NCBI GenBank assembly: GCA_963573305.1 | Contig: OY754334.1 | Coordinates: 32,419,614-32,483,613 of the forward strand | Length of the DNA: 64,000 bases | Direction: 5' to 3' | Source of the DNA: Pyrrhosoma nymphula | Lineage: Eukaryota; Arthropoda; Insecta; Odonata; Coenagrionidae | Shown: piece by piece, positions 11,548-23,235 of the stretch | How positions within the stretch are numbered: the stretch's first letter is position 1 | How the letters are laid out: each line of letters opens with the position of its first letter | Position numbers and translations under genes: made by a program | Notes under the pieces: model-generated | What the model saw: the letters and a program-made list of their open reading frames with translations, nothing else | Database searches by the model: none | Told to the model about the DNA's origin: nothing

Positions 11548-12200
11548 GAATTGTATGGGAGTCGCAGTCGAGGAATTCGTCAAGGTTGTGGCGTCCATGT
11601 GGCCACATGATAAATGTATTATCAGAAGAATTTTTTCGGCCTCAACAAGGCGAGGATATGATGAAATGACTACATGATTGTTTGGCCTAAGTGCGATCGA
11701 AGAAGTTGAATAGTATCCCTAATAACTACTTGTTTGTATAATATTTGCTACTCTACTAAACTACGTCGAAACTCGCCCTTAAGTCTCCTTTTCGAGGTGC
11801 ATTTCTAACAAAATTTGGACAGGTGTTGGAGCAAAATTAGGTCCTTGGGAAAGAACTTTAAACATGGGTTCTTGTATTTCCGTCCCGGTAACATGAAATA
11901 ATAAGTTGACAATTGGATCGGTGGAGTAGGCATTTTCGATTGGGCGTTAGTCCATCGGAGAGAGTGCAATTGCTTGACGAAGATCCAAGAGGGATTTTGC
12001 GTTGTCATTCGTTGGTTTTGATTTGTATTCGTTCTCGTGCAAATCGATGCTGGCCCTCCTCTTGATGCGGCCGCTGAAGCCACTGGGCGTCGTATCCCTG
12101 CAAATATGGGAATCACCCTTTTTCCTTTCATCTCAGAAGAAAAGCAAGGGAACCCGGATATTTCGCCCTGTTCTTAAGTTGCTCGAAGTGGTAAACGAAG
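11548..12200 (-). mobile_element. Penelope-like element, RT part, separated from its 3' half by the copia insertion
   Basis: The minus strand just outside the copia element reads a decayed Penelope RT segment containing FIMWPHGRHNLDEFLDCDS. This resembles the block downstream of the YVDD catalytic motif in Penelope RTs. It ends at the GAATT target duplication and continues at 6852. Further right (12131-11960) a frame with VIPIFAGIRRPVASAAA resembles an upstream linker and has a second version near 12945-13000. Stops and frameshifts are frequent. Confidence 0.55.
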
Positions 12201-12329
12201 CAATGTGCATTCTCCCCTTAGAGGTGTGAAATGAAGGATCATATGACTTACCCGGCGGAAAGATTAAATAGTTTTCTGTGGTTTCTCACAGGATTAGATT
12301 ACCCTGAGTCAACGCTTCAATAATTAACT

Positions 12330-13040
12330 CAGCCATCTTCATGAGGGATTAGTCTGACAGAGCGAGTAAATATTGACGGTTATCTAAAGCAGGGGGTCCA
12401 TTGTTGATGGAGCCGTTACTCGTCATTCGAATGGTATTTGGTTTCCATGTATTGGTTAAGTTGAAGCCGTGGACTCGTTTGATTCCGTCTACATGGATTA
12501 TAATTTCAATGGTTACTTCAGCGATTCTGTCCTAATTTGTTCATTCATGCGGCAGAGCAACTTTGTATTTTGGCAATCTATATTATGCCCACGGGTGCTC
12601 AGCCAATGCAGATTATTCAGGCTAAACAAGCTTTCTACTTTTTTCATGTTCCTTTATTCTTTTGGTACGCGGCCTTCTCTTCCACGAACTCTTCAACACA
12701 CTCGCACGGTTTGCGGTATATGAAAATTGTTTTTAGGCCTAGGTTGTCCTAAGTGGTACCTCGGAAGGTTTCAAGCACGTTTTTTTGGATTTTTTCCAGT
12801 CTGATTCTTCATAATCTCCTTGAAATACTGTTGGATATTTTGGATATGCATTAGGAAGGCAGACTCCAGCGTTCGTTTTTTTCACCTTCCTTGCTTCACT
12901 TGTGGTGGTTTTTTTCTCAGGCTATCTTTCTGAATCTTGCAGAAGTCACTGGGGGTCGAATCCTTGAAAATATAGCAATCACGTCCTTGTCTTTGAATTT
13001 AACAAAGATGAAAAACAAGGGAAAACTGATATTAACGGTG
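12330..13040 (-). mobile_element. Second Penelope-like 3' end, probably the neighbouring tandem partial copy
   Basis: This stretch aligns with 5955-6500 (shared GGGATTAGTC, TAATTTCAATGG, GTTTTTAGGCC, GGATTTTTTCCA). Its right part (12945-13040) aligns with 12080-12180. On the minus strand it contains decayed GIY-YIG-tail text such as WLSTRGHNIDCQNTKLLCR. A partial copy placed head to tail upstream of another is typical of Penelope pseudo-LTR structures. No intact frame remains. Confidence 0.5.
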
Positions 13041-15323
13041 GGAGGTTTTCATTCGCTCTAGTGCGCTGCCCACTTCGTAACACCACAGTGCACTTGCCTC
13101 CCATTCGTTTCAGACGGTTAAGGTGTTGTGAGTGCACTATAGACAGCGCACTTCAAAACAGATCGGGAGCAGTTTGATGTGTGCTAAACAACAAGACTTC
13201 GATTGTCGCATCCGCGATGGCTGTTTTTGTGTTAGTTTTCAGTAAAAGCGTCAAACAGGGATAGTATAAAGTTTTTAATTGCTGTTTTAAAAAGCTTACG
13301 TCTTTAAAAATGTATTGTGAACGGATTCGATAACTACATATTTAGAAAACATTACTACGGACATCAACTTATCCCCATCCCCAAATTTCATAATACGCAA
13401 CGCAACATATGGAAAGCTCTTGACATCTTCATCATTACTAATTTTTATGGCTTCTTTCGCCTTTCTGTCGCAACATCCATTTGCCCGAATATCCAACACC
13501 GATGTAATGGCAGGGGTGTCGACGACTTGCCTTCAACCTGTTCCGTTGCGATTTGACGCGATCCATCAACTGAAATCAGTCTGCGACTGAACCGATTCAG
13601 GAGACGTGATTAATTGGTGCCCTCTCACTTCCTCGACTAACCACGAAAATAGAGAGGCGAAGGAGGCAGCAATTGCTGGGTCAAGATCAAAATTCTTCTG
13701 TCATAAAAAGTCTGAATTTTAGGAGAGGGGAATGGGAGACTACAGCATCATTACGTAGTTGAGCAGTACTATTATAGATATTTCAAATTGTTCATAAAGC
13801 CCATTTTTTGCCCTTTATCCATCTACATACTATGTAATGTAGGGCTACGGCGTCAAAATTACTAAAGTTATAGCACGACCACAAGTGCTAGACAAAACAG
13901 CAAGTATCTTCATCTTTGGGTAAAGAATTATCTCTCCTAGGCTGTTATAAATCTTAAACGGCTGATATTATAATTGTATTGTTTAAGACGTTACCTACGA
14001 TCCTCTATGCATTTCCCGTGTTGGGTGAACCCAGTCGAAGGTTACATTGAGTCGCCATTAATATCCGGATTGTGTGATATATAATACCCTCCTTTTTATA
14101 TTAATCAGAATACTTTACGCAGGATTTTTAAAAAGACTACAGTCTATAGACTATAGCCTTTTCACTGCAAAGCTTCGTCCCAGAGAGCGCTCCCCTCAGC
14201 GCGCGATACTGCCGGGCATTTAAAATTTAAATACCCCCAGCGCGCATACTTTTTAGGCATTTAAACCCATTTGCACGTTTCTATAAAATTGCCAATATTT
14301 AACGAACTATTGGTAAAAAAGTGAAATAAAAAGCAATTTAATGCAAAATGTCTTGGCTTCCGACTAATATTGTCTTAAATTCGAAATATTTACTTTAAAT
14401 TCGCGAAAAAAGTTTTATTTTCGTAACTATATGCAATGAGTTTGACAATTTTCGACTTAATTACAAATATTGGCATTGAAACGACAGTTATTGTGTCCGT
14501 ATTTGTTCACAGCAGTGTTATTATGGAAGTTTCCTGAAAATACTCCCAATTTCACACACTACTCGAGTTCATTTTCGACTATTTACCATCTTCAACCAAG
14601 TTCTATTCCACTTCTTTGAGTTACATAGCGCATTATTTTTAACCCTACGCGCTGCACTCAGCGACATATAATCTTTATTTTCCCTACTCATACTTACCCT
14701 AACAAAAAATATCAGCTGAAAGACGAAAACTGATGCCTCAGTGGCTTAGTCGCTAACCACTTTTATTCTCATGCCTCGCACAAAAAAACACGATGCTTTT
14801 TTCTGCGTAGCTCATTCTAGCATAATAATACTTACAATATTAATGATCTTTATTCACCAACGAGCAGTACATACTGCTATTGATTTAATCATAAAAGAGA
14901 AATAAATAAATATATATTCATAAATACATTACATCAATACTCATTAAGAGAGTATATGGGGTTAGATAACAGCCAATCCTCAATTACATTTTTAAATCTA
15001 TTGGAATTAATTATGTGGTAAGATGGCTAAATATGATATGTCCGTTTTTTTAGTTATGCATACCGCGTTGGATTTGTCTCCGTGAGATCTATAAATCCGC
15101 GATTACACTGTGTAGCAGCAAAACCTGCTATATAGCAAATTTGTATAACATTTAGCAAGTTTATATAACATTTGCTAAAAGTATAAAAAGTCACTTCTGA
15201 AAAGTGCTATATAACATTGCTATATTTAGAAGATTCTGCTAAATATAGCAAAAATTGTGCTATCCATTAGGATTCGGTAAAGATCAAAAGACATCCGTGC
15301 TATAAATAACTTTGCTTTTGTAG
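13041..15323. other. No gene recognised
   Basis: This interval is AT-rich sequence with only short unconserved frames. It contains diffuse TATAGCAAAT/TATAACATTT repeats near 15110-15270, and near 14735-14760 a short sequence resembling a tRNA A box without a B box. Confidence 0.5.
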
Positions 15324-17295
15324 TAGTGTTGCAGCGAGATGAGACTTAGGGTCAGTCTCAGTCTCGTTTTCCAACTTTTTGTCTCGTCTCGTGAACCTCA
15401 GTCTCGTCACGGTTTCGAGTCTCGTGCGAGACTCTCGTCTCGTCTCGCTTTCCAAAACAAAAAAAAACACGATAAAAGTCTAGTTTTTTCAGGGTTAGTG
15501 ATGATCGCCAAATCGGTCAACTCGAAATCGTCACGACATTCATCTGAAGTCAAACTGTTTATAAAGTTGAACATATTGCATATATCCAAATGCATGCACC
15601 ATTTAGGGGTTATAGTCAATTATTACGTCCAAAAAAATAGAGCACAACAGTTGAGGAAAAATTTCTCTAAAAGCCTCAACATTGGTGCAGTGAAAGGAAT
15701 AGAAAACCAAAATATACAGAAAAGAATTTTACTGATACAAATAAAAAAATACAATTTATTTCGATATTTCTAACTTATTTAGGTTTTAAAACCATAAAAT
15801 TATGATATTTTTTTATCTCTCCGTCCAAAATGCACGTTACCCATGACTTCATACAGAGTAAACCTCTGGCGGATTCGTGGTTCAAGTGATTTATGTGTAT
15901 CCTGATAGTCAATTCTTATCAGTCTGTCTTGAAGTCTGAAAAGTCTTTCAGCCGCTACCGCTTGCGTGGTTGACTACACTAAGCAAATGGGAAGTGGTCA
16001 TGTAAGATCAGTTTCTTCCATCCTATCTAATAGAAAGGATGTGACTGAGGAAATGGTATAGGAAAATCTTCCGCAGGCATGGAACTATTCTAGTGCTAAA
16101 TTCTGTAATAACACATCGCGAAAACCTTGGTAATAAATCGACCATCTATTTCTCAGAATCCAATTGATAGAATGTCTCTTTGCAAACAACGATAGAGTAA
16201 ATAAGCAAAAAGTGTCAGGTCGCCATTTATCAGACAATACGCTTCCTAGACTCACAGACAGGCATATCTTGTAAAAAAAAGTACCTTCCTTGGGTATGAA
16301 GGTTAGACCGCTTTCCGACCACTGACCTAATTTGGTATTTACACTAAAATCACTATTCAGCCCAGAAAATAGGAACTTCCGTATCAGACAACACACTAGA
16401 GAAAAGTATCTTCCAGGCTAAAGCGTAAGAGGCACAAAAAAAATACTTCCCCTCTACGATGAAATCAAGCGCGGTCATGACCAAAATTCCTTTTCCGTAA
16501 CAGAAAAAACTTTAGAGTATCAGGTGATAATTCGTAGCAAAGTGTAAAAGGTAGAACTATCACATAAAAACACATACTCTGTACGTCGATCGGCGCCTAA
16601 GGGTTAAATATGGACTTTCAAAACCTAGGCGGGGGCCTTAATGGGCATGGCATGATTTTTTATCATGCCATCCTCGACGCAATTGAAAGATACGTGCTCA
16701 CTAAACGATGAATTCGTAATCTGCAGGAAGAGGTACACAATGACTTCAATTGTCATCAATAGTTACACCGAGATCATATGCACACACCCATGCTTGATGT
16801 AGGATTCGAAATCGCGGCATCTTCATTCCCTATACCTTCCAAAATTGAAAGTCATGGTATTTTTCGATGAAATTAAAATGAAACCTCTGCATCCCTAGAA
16901 AATAGCCCAATATTTTGCTAAATATGTTTTGTAAGGCATTAAAATAATAAGATAAAAGTAGAAAGCCATTTACGCTTACATACTTTGCTTAGGAATTCGC
17001 ACTCACGCTATTAGACATAGTGCAATCGGCTATAATAATTTACTTATCATAGTTTTGCCAAATTAATATTAGCTAATATATTTGCGTTATAATTTAGATA
17101 TTTTCTTTACTCGAAAGGATAATGCGACATTTACTCCCTAAAAACCCAAAGGAAGTAGTTCTAAGGATAGTGTTACGCTAAATACCGGTTGATAACTTAT
17201 ATCTTTATTTCGAGAGTCTCGTGGCGGTGGTATCGTCTCGAGTCTCGCCTCGAACTCTCAACCACGGTCTCGTCTCGAGTCTCGCGGTAACACTA
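15324..17295. mobile_element. hAT-family element, internally deleted copy (copy A)
   Basis: Both ends match the hAT element at 18498-22374. The left end is TAGTGTTGCAGCGAGA and the right end is CTCGCGGTAACACTA, each followed by arrays of GTCTC/GAGAC pentamers. Internal stretches at 15820-15960 align with 18960-19080, and 16660-16790 aligns with 21690-21780. No intact transposase frame remains. I did not find matching 8-bp target duplications, so one end may have been rearranged. Confidence 0.7.
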
Positions 17296-17380
17296 ATATG
17301 CAGCATTTTCCGTCATCAGTTCAGAGTTGTAGCTTCGTGTGCGCGGACGTTTGAGACTGTTCTGTATTGTTTTTTTGCTA

Positions 17381-17589
17381 TGGAAGGATTAGAAAGTGAC
17401 AGTGTGTGGGATAGGGATGCAATCATTAATTTAATAGAACTTTTGCGCGAACAACCAGATTTGTGGGACGCTAGTTGTCCCGAGTACAAAATCCGCAACA
17501 AGAAACATGACGCGTGTACGAGTATTGCGTTGCAGGTGAAAATGAACAAAGCGGAGGTAGAAAGAAAAATGAGGTGTTTGATAGGATAG
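17381..17589 (+). pseudogene. MADF-domain protein of a PIF/Harbinger element, truncated
   Basis: The frame beginning MEGLESDSVWDRDAIINLIE and continuing LREQPDLWDASCPEYKIRNK looks like a MADF (Myb/SANT-like) DNA-binding domain, including the invariant tryptophan of the LWD motif. It ends early at a stop after MRCLIG. Readable sequence (DLEEEKRLWRGDFKK) continues in another frame. PIF/Harbinger transposons carry such a second gene. The facing transposase fragment at 17688-17935 supports that origin over a host gene. Confidence 0.6.
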
Positions 17590-17687
17590 TTTCAAAGGAC
17601 CTCGAAGAAGAAAAGCGGCTCTGGCGCGGAGATTTTAAAAAAGTAGCTCAAACTCTGGTACGAATCTCCACTTGCTAAAAATCTCTC

Positions 17688-17935
17688 TCAAAATCTCAAA
17701 GTCGCAGCCACCTTCTCGCGGACAGGTTCTACATCCCTGAATGATGTATCTTTCCTCTCAATTCTATGGCCGTTCATGCAAATAATATATTCAAAATCTT
17801 CACTAGTCATACGTAAAAAGTTTTTGAAACTACCATCGCACCGAATTTCACGTCTTAATGAAAGATATCTATGCGTGATCATCAGCGTTCAGATCACTTA
17901 ATAAATCGGTGCCACTGTATTTCACTCTAGCAGCC
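17688..17935 (-). pseudogene. PIF/Harbinger nuclease fragment
   Basis: The minus-strand frame has YLSLRREIRCDGSFKNFLRM, then TSEDFEYI and DTSFRDVEPVREKVAATLRF. This is the N-terminal helical part of Harbinger-type DDE nucleases. Only about 64 residues remain, and the catalytic acidic residues are missing. It converges on the MADF fragment 100 bp to the left, matching the two-gene layout of the family. Confidence 0.65.
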
Positions 17936-17984
17936 AGCGACGGTCGAACCCAAAACCTTCGTCATTTGGTTGGTTTTATGGTGC

Positions 17985-18230
17985 AGAAACATATGGACTC
18001 TTATAGCAGAGAAAGAGAATAGGCTGCAGGCGTGAGGGAGAATGGAGGCTGTGCTGTGGATGGAAAGGAAGACGAACGAAGTACTTCGTATGGTGGGTGA
18101 GGAAAGGAAAGTGATGAAGGAGATAAGATCGAAGCAGAGTAGGTGGTTGGAATCGTGACGGAGGCGGGGATTTTGAGTAAGCGGCAAAGAAAAGGAAAGC
18201 GAATAGGCTACAGCACGCGGCGGCCGCGGG
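17985..18230 (+). mobile_element. RTE-like LINE C-terminal fragment
   Basis: Broken plus-strand frames read GRMEAVLWMERKTNEVLRMV, then GEERKVMKEIRSKQSRWLES. This resembles the tail of RTE/BovB-type LINE polyproteins, where a MEMWLW...NEEVL segment precedes RQRxWxGH. A similar fragment is at 48895-49010. Stops and a frameshift follow. Confidence 0.5.
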
Positions 18231-18919
18231 GAGGGGGAGCGTCGCAGACTCACAATAACCCAGTGCTGCCCCACTGTGCGCTCTCGACATCCGGTGGTGC
18301 CGGCAGCGGGAGGACTGAGGGCATTTTATTTACAGATCTCTCGCTTGTAGTTAACCTTTTACGGTAATTTTTTAACGCAGTGAGGCTAATTGTCGGCTAC
18401 AAAAGAGGAAAGTAGGTGAAGAGTCACAGCTCAACTACAATTTGCTCCAGGAGAAGCGAGTACTCGAGAGAATAGTACCCTATAAAGGCATCAGGGCTAG
18501 TGTTACCGCGAGACGAGACGAGACTTGAGCCAGTCTCGTCTCAGTCTCGTTTTCTGAACTCGGGTATCGTCTCTCGTCTCGTTTCCCCAAAATAAATTTA
18601 GCACCATAAAAAGCCGTTTCCTTTGCGTACTTAATCGCTGAATCGGTACACTCGAAATAGGAAAGCCATTAATATAAATTTTAAATATATATTGATCTGG
18701 ACACCAATTACATCAAACTGCTAGTATAATCATTGATTTTATTGATACTCAATGAATAAACTAGTAACATAAAACAAAAAAATTTCTAAAAAGGTAATGT
18801 AGAAACAAATTTACTGCAGAGAAATTTACAGAAGGTTTAAGAAAATAATCGCAAAAATAATGTGAGTGGTATAAGAGATAAGTTTCGCTTTAATAAGGTA
18901 GTTTAAATAATTTTCAGAT

Positions 18920-19140
18920 TTAAAAAAGTTTAATTAACATAAATTTTATTTGACTGGCCAAATTGCACGTCACCCACGAGTTCACACAGAGTAAACTTCT
19001 TGCTGATTCGTGACCCAAGCGGTTTTTATGCTTCCTTATTGTCAAGGCTGCTCTTGAGAACAACCTTTCCGCTGGAACAGATGTAGTGGGAATACTGAGG
19101 AAGTCTCTCGCCATTTTTGATTTGCCTTCCACCATGCCGT
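18920..19140 (-). pseudogene. hAT transposase C-terminal dimerisation domain
   Basis: The minus strand reads MARDFLSIPTTSVPAERLFS followed by RAALTIRKHKNRLGHESARS and LLCVNSW. This is the conserved hAT C-terminal region (LxIPxTSVPAERxFS ... RxxLxPxxxxxLxxLxxN). The WWK motif that should precede it is read in another frame (WWKANQKW, about 19160-19130), so a frameshift is present. The upstream part of the domain is across the LINE insertion. Confidence 0.85.
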
Positions 19141-19164
19141 AGCAAAAGCATCGTAGCATCGTAA

Positions 19165-20150
19165 GCAAAAAGTAGTTCTTGACGGAATTAACTCTGATGT
19201 AGTTACAGTGACATCAGGTGTCCCACAAGGAAGCGTAATCGGCCCTCTTTTGTTCATTATATACATAAATGACCTATGCCCTCGAATTAGCAGTAAAATA
19301 CGTTTATTTGCTGACGACGCTGTCATCTATCGCGAAATTAGTGATCACTCTGACTTTTAAATTCTAACATCGGATTTAAACAACGTTCATGTGTGGAGCC
19401 AAGAGTGGGGACTCGAACTTAATCTGAGCAAATGTACGGCGGTACATTTCTTGCGGAGGTCGTCCAACTATCCCCATGTATATGCTGTGGATGGTGTTAA
19501 CATAAAGGCGACAGATGAAGTGAAGTATCTGGGAGTTACGATAACCTCGAACCTATCGTGGGGAACACATATAAGAAATATTTGTGGCAGAGCTCTGAAG
19601 AAGCTAGGATTCGTCAAGCGTATTGTGGGAAGATTTTCAGATGAAAAAGTAAAAGAGAGGTGCTATTTCGCACTCGTCCGGCCACACCTTGAATATGCAG
19701 CGAGCATATGGGATCCGGTGCAGAAAGACGGTTCGGGAACTTAATAAAATACAAAGGAAAGCTGCGCGATTCGTCAAAAACTGCTACGGGCGTACAGGCA
19801 GCGTTACACATATGTTAAACGAATTAGGCTGGGAGCCACTAGAGACTCGGAGGCTGCGCGCTAGGCTTAGATTACTTGAGCAATTAATAATAGATATCTT
19901 TAAGAGCGACACGGAGAACATCATATTGGAACCCCACTATATTTCCAGGTCCGACAGAAACGATAAATTAAGAGAGATATTTTGCCGAACGGATAGGTAT
20001 GGGAATTCGTTTTTCCCCCGAACAATAAGAGACTTTAATAAATGCTAGGCGTAATTTCATAGAGCGTTTCCTTTTTATATGTAAACGGCTGGTGTCCTAA
20101 CACCCCCGCCACACGCCTATTGAGGCGGCTTGCGGGGTAGTATGTAGATG
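19165..20150 (+). mobile_element. LINE (CR1/L2-like RT), 5'-truncated, inserted in hAT copy B
   Basis: The plus strand begins in the RT palm (TSGVPQGSVIGPLLFIIYIN then DL) and continues with the catalytic FADDAVIY, EWGLELNLSKC, EVKYLGVTITSNLSW, RPHLEYAASIWDP and KIQRKAARFVKN, to a stop near 20048. A frameshift near 19735 splits it. The 3' tail ends in GTAGATG-type repeats. The C-terminal half is nearly identical to 32975-33619, so the family was recently active. Confidence 0.8.
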
Positions 20151-20159
20151 TCAATATGT

Positions 20160-21318
20160 TTACATCACTAGGGGATCTCGGCAGTTGAAGATAGTCTTCG
20201 AGTTCTTTCCTCCATTTTTCATGCTGGGATGATAGACTTGGAGGAAATATATGAAAACCATTAGGTATTAACAGAAAAAGGGTTACATTTCTATTTAAAA
20301 GTAAAATCAATTAAATAAAAGTTCTGAGACTAATTGAACTTCTCTCTTAGGTCAAAATAGTTAAGGCAAGCGAAATTAGTCGAAAAGGAGAAAATGCCTG
20401 CCAGTACTGGGTCTTGACTGCTTATAGAGAGAATATACATCTAGAAGGTCTTCCTCGTCACTTTCTACCAAAACAGACCTCTCAAGATTCTCTAGATCCA
20501 TTTACTGAGCGGACTGAATTTAAGTGGGATACCTTTCGTAATAGACTTTGAACATTTCCTCAAATTTAAATAGGGATTTATTTAAATAGGGCATCTCTTT
20601 TCCCCATGGCGTCATGGAGAAAGTTTCACATTTATGACGTGGATCTAATATTAATACCGCGCAATAAATCCAGTTTGTCAGGCGGTAGTGCTTTAGCATC
20701 TTGTTCCGAGCAGCTTGATAGCCAAGCTACAGTTTTTCATCACCTTCATTCCTTCCACGCTTGTTGTCCAGTATTTCCATAATTTTTCCTAGCTTATCCA
20801 ACAGCAAGTTTAATGTAACGGTAACGAGTGGAAGGGTGACGTAATTTTCTCCTCCTAATTTATTCGTCAGAACTTTAAAGTTTTTTAAAACTTTGTGAAC
20901 ATTTTCAAGCAGTGTCCATTCTGATCCAGTGATTTTGAGGCGCTTAAGGTCACTAATACTATCGCATAGGATTGAAATTCCTCTCTTCACATTAAGTGCT
21001 GTTCCAATTACATATGCTGTTGAATTCCACCTAGTTGGGACGTATATTACAAGGTTCAGTGATGGTTCCTCTGCAGCTTCGCAAGCGCTACGGAATTTAT
21101 TTCGTAACTGCTCACTTTTTTTAATTAGAGATCCTATTTTGGCAGTTGAAGTTTTATTTTCTTCTTCAAAATCAAAATCCTCGTCGTCACTGTCAATTAA
21201 TAAAGCTGGTCTTCTGAAACCCCGTCCTCCAGAGACAACGTTCTTAAGAGATCCTGTACTGCAAGGTTTAGTAAATGGGCTACGCATCTAAAATGCTGAT
21301 CAGTGCTATCAAAACTTA
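20160..21318 (-). pseudogene. hAT transposase, central part
   Basis: The minus-strand frame 21287-20727 includes YVPTRWNSTAYVIGTAL, the hAT motif (DVPTRWNST) around the catalytic core, and KLGGENYVTLPLVTVTLN. Before it, FDSTDQHFRCVAHLLNLAVQ is readable at about 21318-21260. After it, to 20400, comes the region with LDPRHKCETF and a decayed insertion domain. ELEDYLQLPRSPSDVN leads into the C-terminal domain on the far side of the LINE. Several frameshifts make it inactive. Confidence 0.8.
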
Positions 21319-21600
21319 GTGCTTTAGCCATTTAAGCTAAAGAACTCGGCTGCAAATTGAGGGATCCGGGATCGAATCCCAGTCAGGGCGAGTGATTTTT
21401 CCTCTCAGGAATTTCGCACAAGTCTGCAAATAGATTTTTTCGACAGGTTTCTGGCCCCTTTTAGAATGGACTGCATGCTGCTGAAATATGATTACCTGCC
21501 GCTAACAGGTGTTTCTGGAGAAAATATGATGAATGGAGTTAGAATGAGTGGCTGATGAATAAATGCCGGTCAGATGATCCAGTAATGGACTTTTTGATTA
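21319..21600 (+). repeat. tRNA-derived SINE-like insertion
   Basis: A tRNA-like head contains a B-box-like GGGATCGAATCCCAG and an A-box-like segment (TAGTGCTTTAGCC), followed by AGTCAGGGCGAGTGATTTTT. It interrupts the hAT transposase frame, which ends at about 21318. The right boundary is uncertain. Confidence 0.5.
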
Positions 21601-22382
21601 AATGGATTTTTGGTTAGAAAAATAAAGGCTAATGAAAGAAATTAAAGTCAAAGGAAAGCCAATTGTAGTTATCCTTTTTTGTTGTAACATCCTCAACACA
21701 ATTTAGCGACATTATTGTAAATATCCTCACTAACCTCGGAAGATATATCATGCAGGAAGAGGTTCATAGTTATTTCAATTATCATTCGTCTTTCTGTCGA
21801 GGTGATGTCCTCTGCGCAATTCGAAATTCGAAGGCGCGATCATTTTCTCTTAGCATGCAAACTATAAGCAGGATTGCAAGTGCCGCTGGGCGATACTTTA
21901 CACATATGCGAGTATAATCCAAGATATTTTTGTCGTAGAAGTAAGCACTGAAAATTACCACTTTATAAAATAGTCCAATTTTTTCTGGATACATTTTCCA
22001 AGGTTATTATCGCAGGAAACAAGGAAAAGTAGTCAGCCATTTACACTCCCATACTTGGCTCCAGAAGTCAGCTCATGCATTCAGAAATTGATTTTTCGGC
22101 AAAAATTCTTTTTTATAGTTAGATAATTTATCGAAAAGTTATTATTGAATTATATTTCAAATTTAATACTTAAAAGAAACGTAAAATTTACTTCGTCTTA
22201 ACAGAAGGACATAGTTTTAGGGATAAAGCTATACCAAATACCAATTAAGGACATATATCTGTATTTCGAGACTTACGAGAGTCTCGTGGAAGTGGTATCG
22301 TCTCGTCTCGTCAAAAAGTGGTCTCGTCTCGAATTCTACCCAAAGGTCTCGTCTCGAGTCTCGCGGCAACACTAATCAGGGC

Positions 22383-23215
22383 ATCGCCTGTAGACGATCA
22401 GGCACTTCTCGCACCTTGTAGGCGGGCAGGTCCGGGGGGCTGCTGCAAGTATTGGTGCTCAGAAAGGTTATACTTGTGTCAAGCACCGAAAAAAGTTCTA
22501 GTAATGCCGTTTCGCAGCTTAGTAGTCCGGCAAATATCGGTTTAAGGCGAGTTTAGTACATGATGTGGCACTTTATGACCTTCTAGTAGACCAGGATCAG
22601 AACGGGAGCCTCGGGAGGATACCGGACACCTTTCACAAATGTAGAGCACTAAAAACAGGTGTGCCGGAAAAAAGAACGTCTCTCTAGCTCTTCTAGTTAC
22701 CGAACAGCACGAATTCCAGGAAAACTCCAGTACTCCCAGGTTTTTCCAGGATATTTTCGTTATCCCACCTAGGAGTGCTTGGGACTTTTGATATGTTCAT
22801 CTCAAAGGGGTCCTCAATACATCTCAAAAAGTCCGGCTTTGTTATTAATTATTTCCAGCATCTGGCACATTTCTCTTTTCCGGCTTTATTTCCGGGTTCG
22901 GGTCAAATTTTGTTTATTTTTCCTTGGCTATTCCTCACATAGTGAGAGACACTTTGACACGGATGTCGAGACGCATTCCCCTCCAAGACAAGACGTGGGT
23001 AGAATAGCCCTCTTTTAAAATGGGACCCATTCTGGATTCATGGACATTTCCATTACTGCTTTCTTGTTTCCCCAATAAAATTTCAATAACCATTCTCAGA
23101 GCCCTTCTTACAATTCCAGTACCTAGCCTATTATAACTTATCAAGTTGAAAATTAAAAATACACATTTACAAATTAACTATTATGGAAATAAAATGAATC
23201 CTCAGTTGTTTTCTC
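22383..23215. other. No gene recognised
   Basis: Unique-looking sequence lies between the hAT target duplication and the piggyBac-like C-terminus. Short frames in it show no family features. Confidence 0.5.
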
Positions 23216-23235
23216 AGTTTTTAATTTTTTTAATC

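Larger units (their letters stand above)
18498..22374 (-). mobile_element. hAT-family DNA transposon (copy B), interrupted by a LINE and a SINE
   Basis: The termini are TAGTGTTACCGCGAGAC on the left and GTCTCGCGGCAACACTA (inverted) on the right. The 8-bp target duplication ATCAGGGC is perfect (18490-18497 and 22375-22382). The minus strand carries transposase fragments at 21318-20400 and 19140-18920. A LINE (19165-20150) and a tRNA-like SINE (21319-21600) are inserted inside. Subterminal GTCTC/GAGAC arrays lie at both ends. Confidence 0.9.

Noticed and set aside
14735..14765. tRNA A-box-like sequence
   Set aside because: No B box or cloverleaf can be formed; it is not called as a tRNA or SINE.
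15339..15773. 144-codon plus-strand frame rich in R/S
   Set aside because: It begins in the GTCTC array of hAT copy A and shows no domain. The hAT relic explains the interval.
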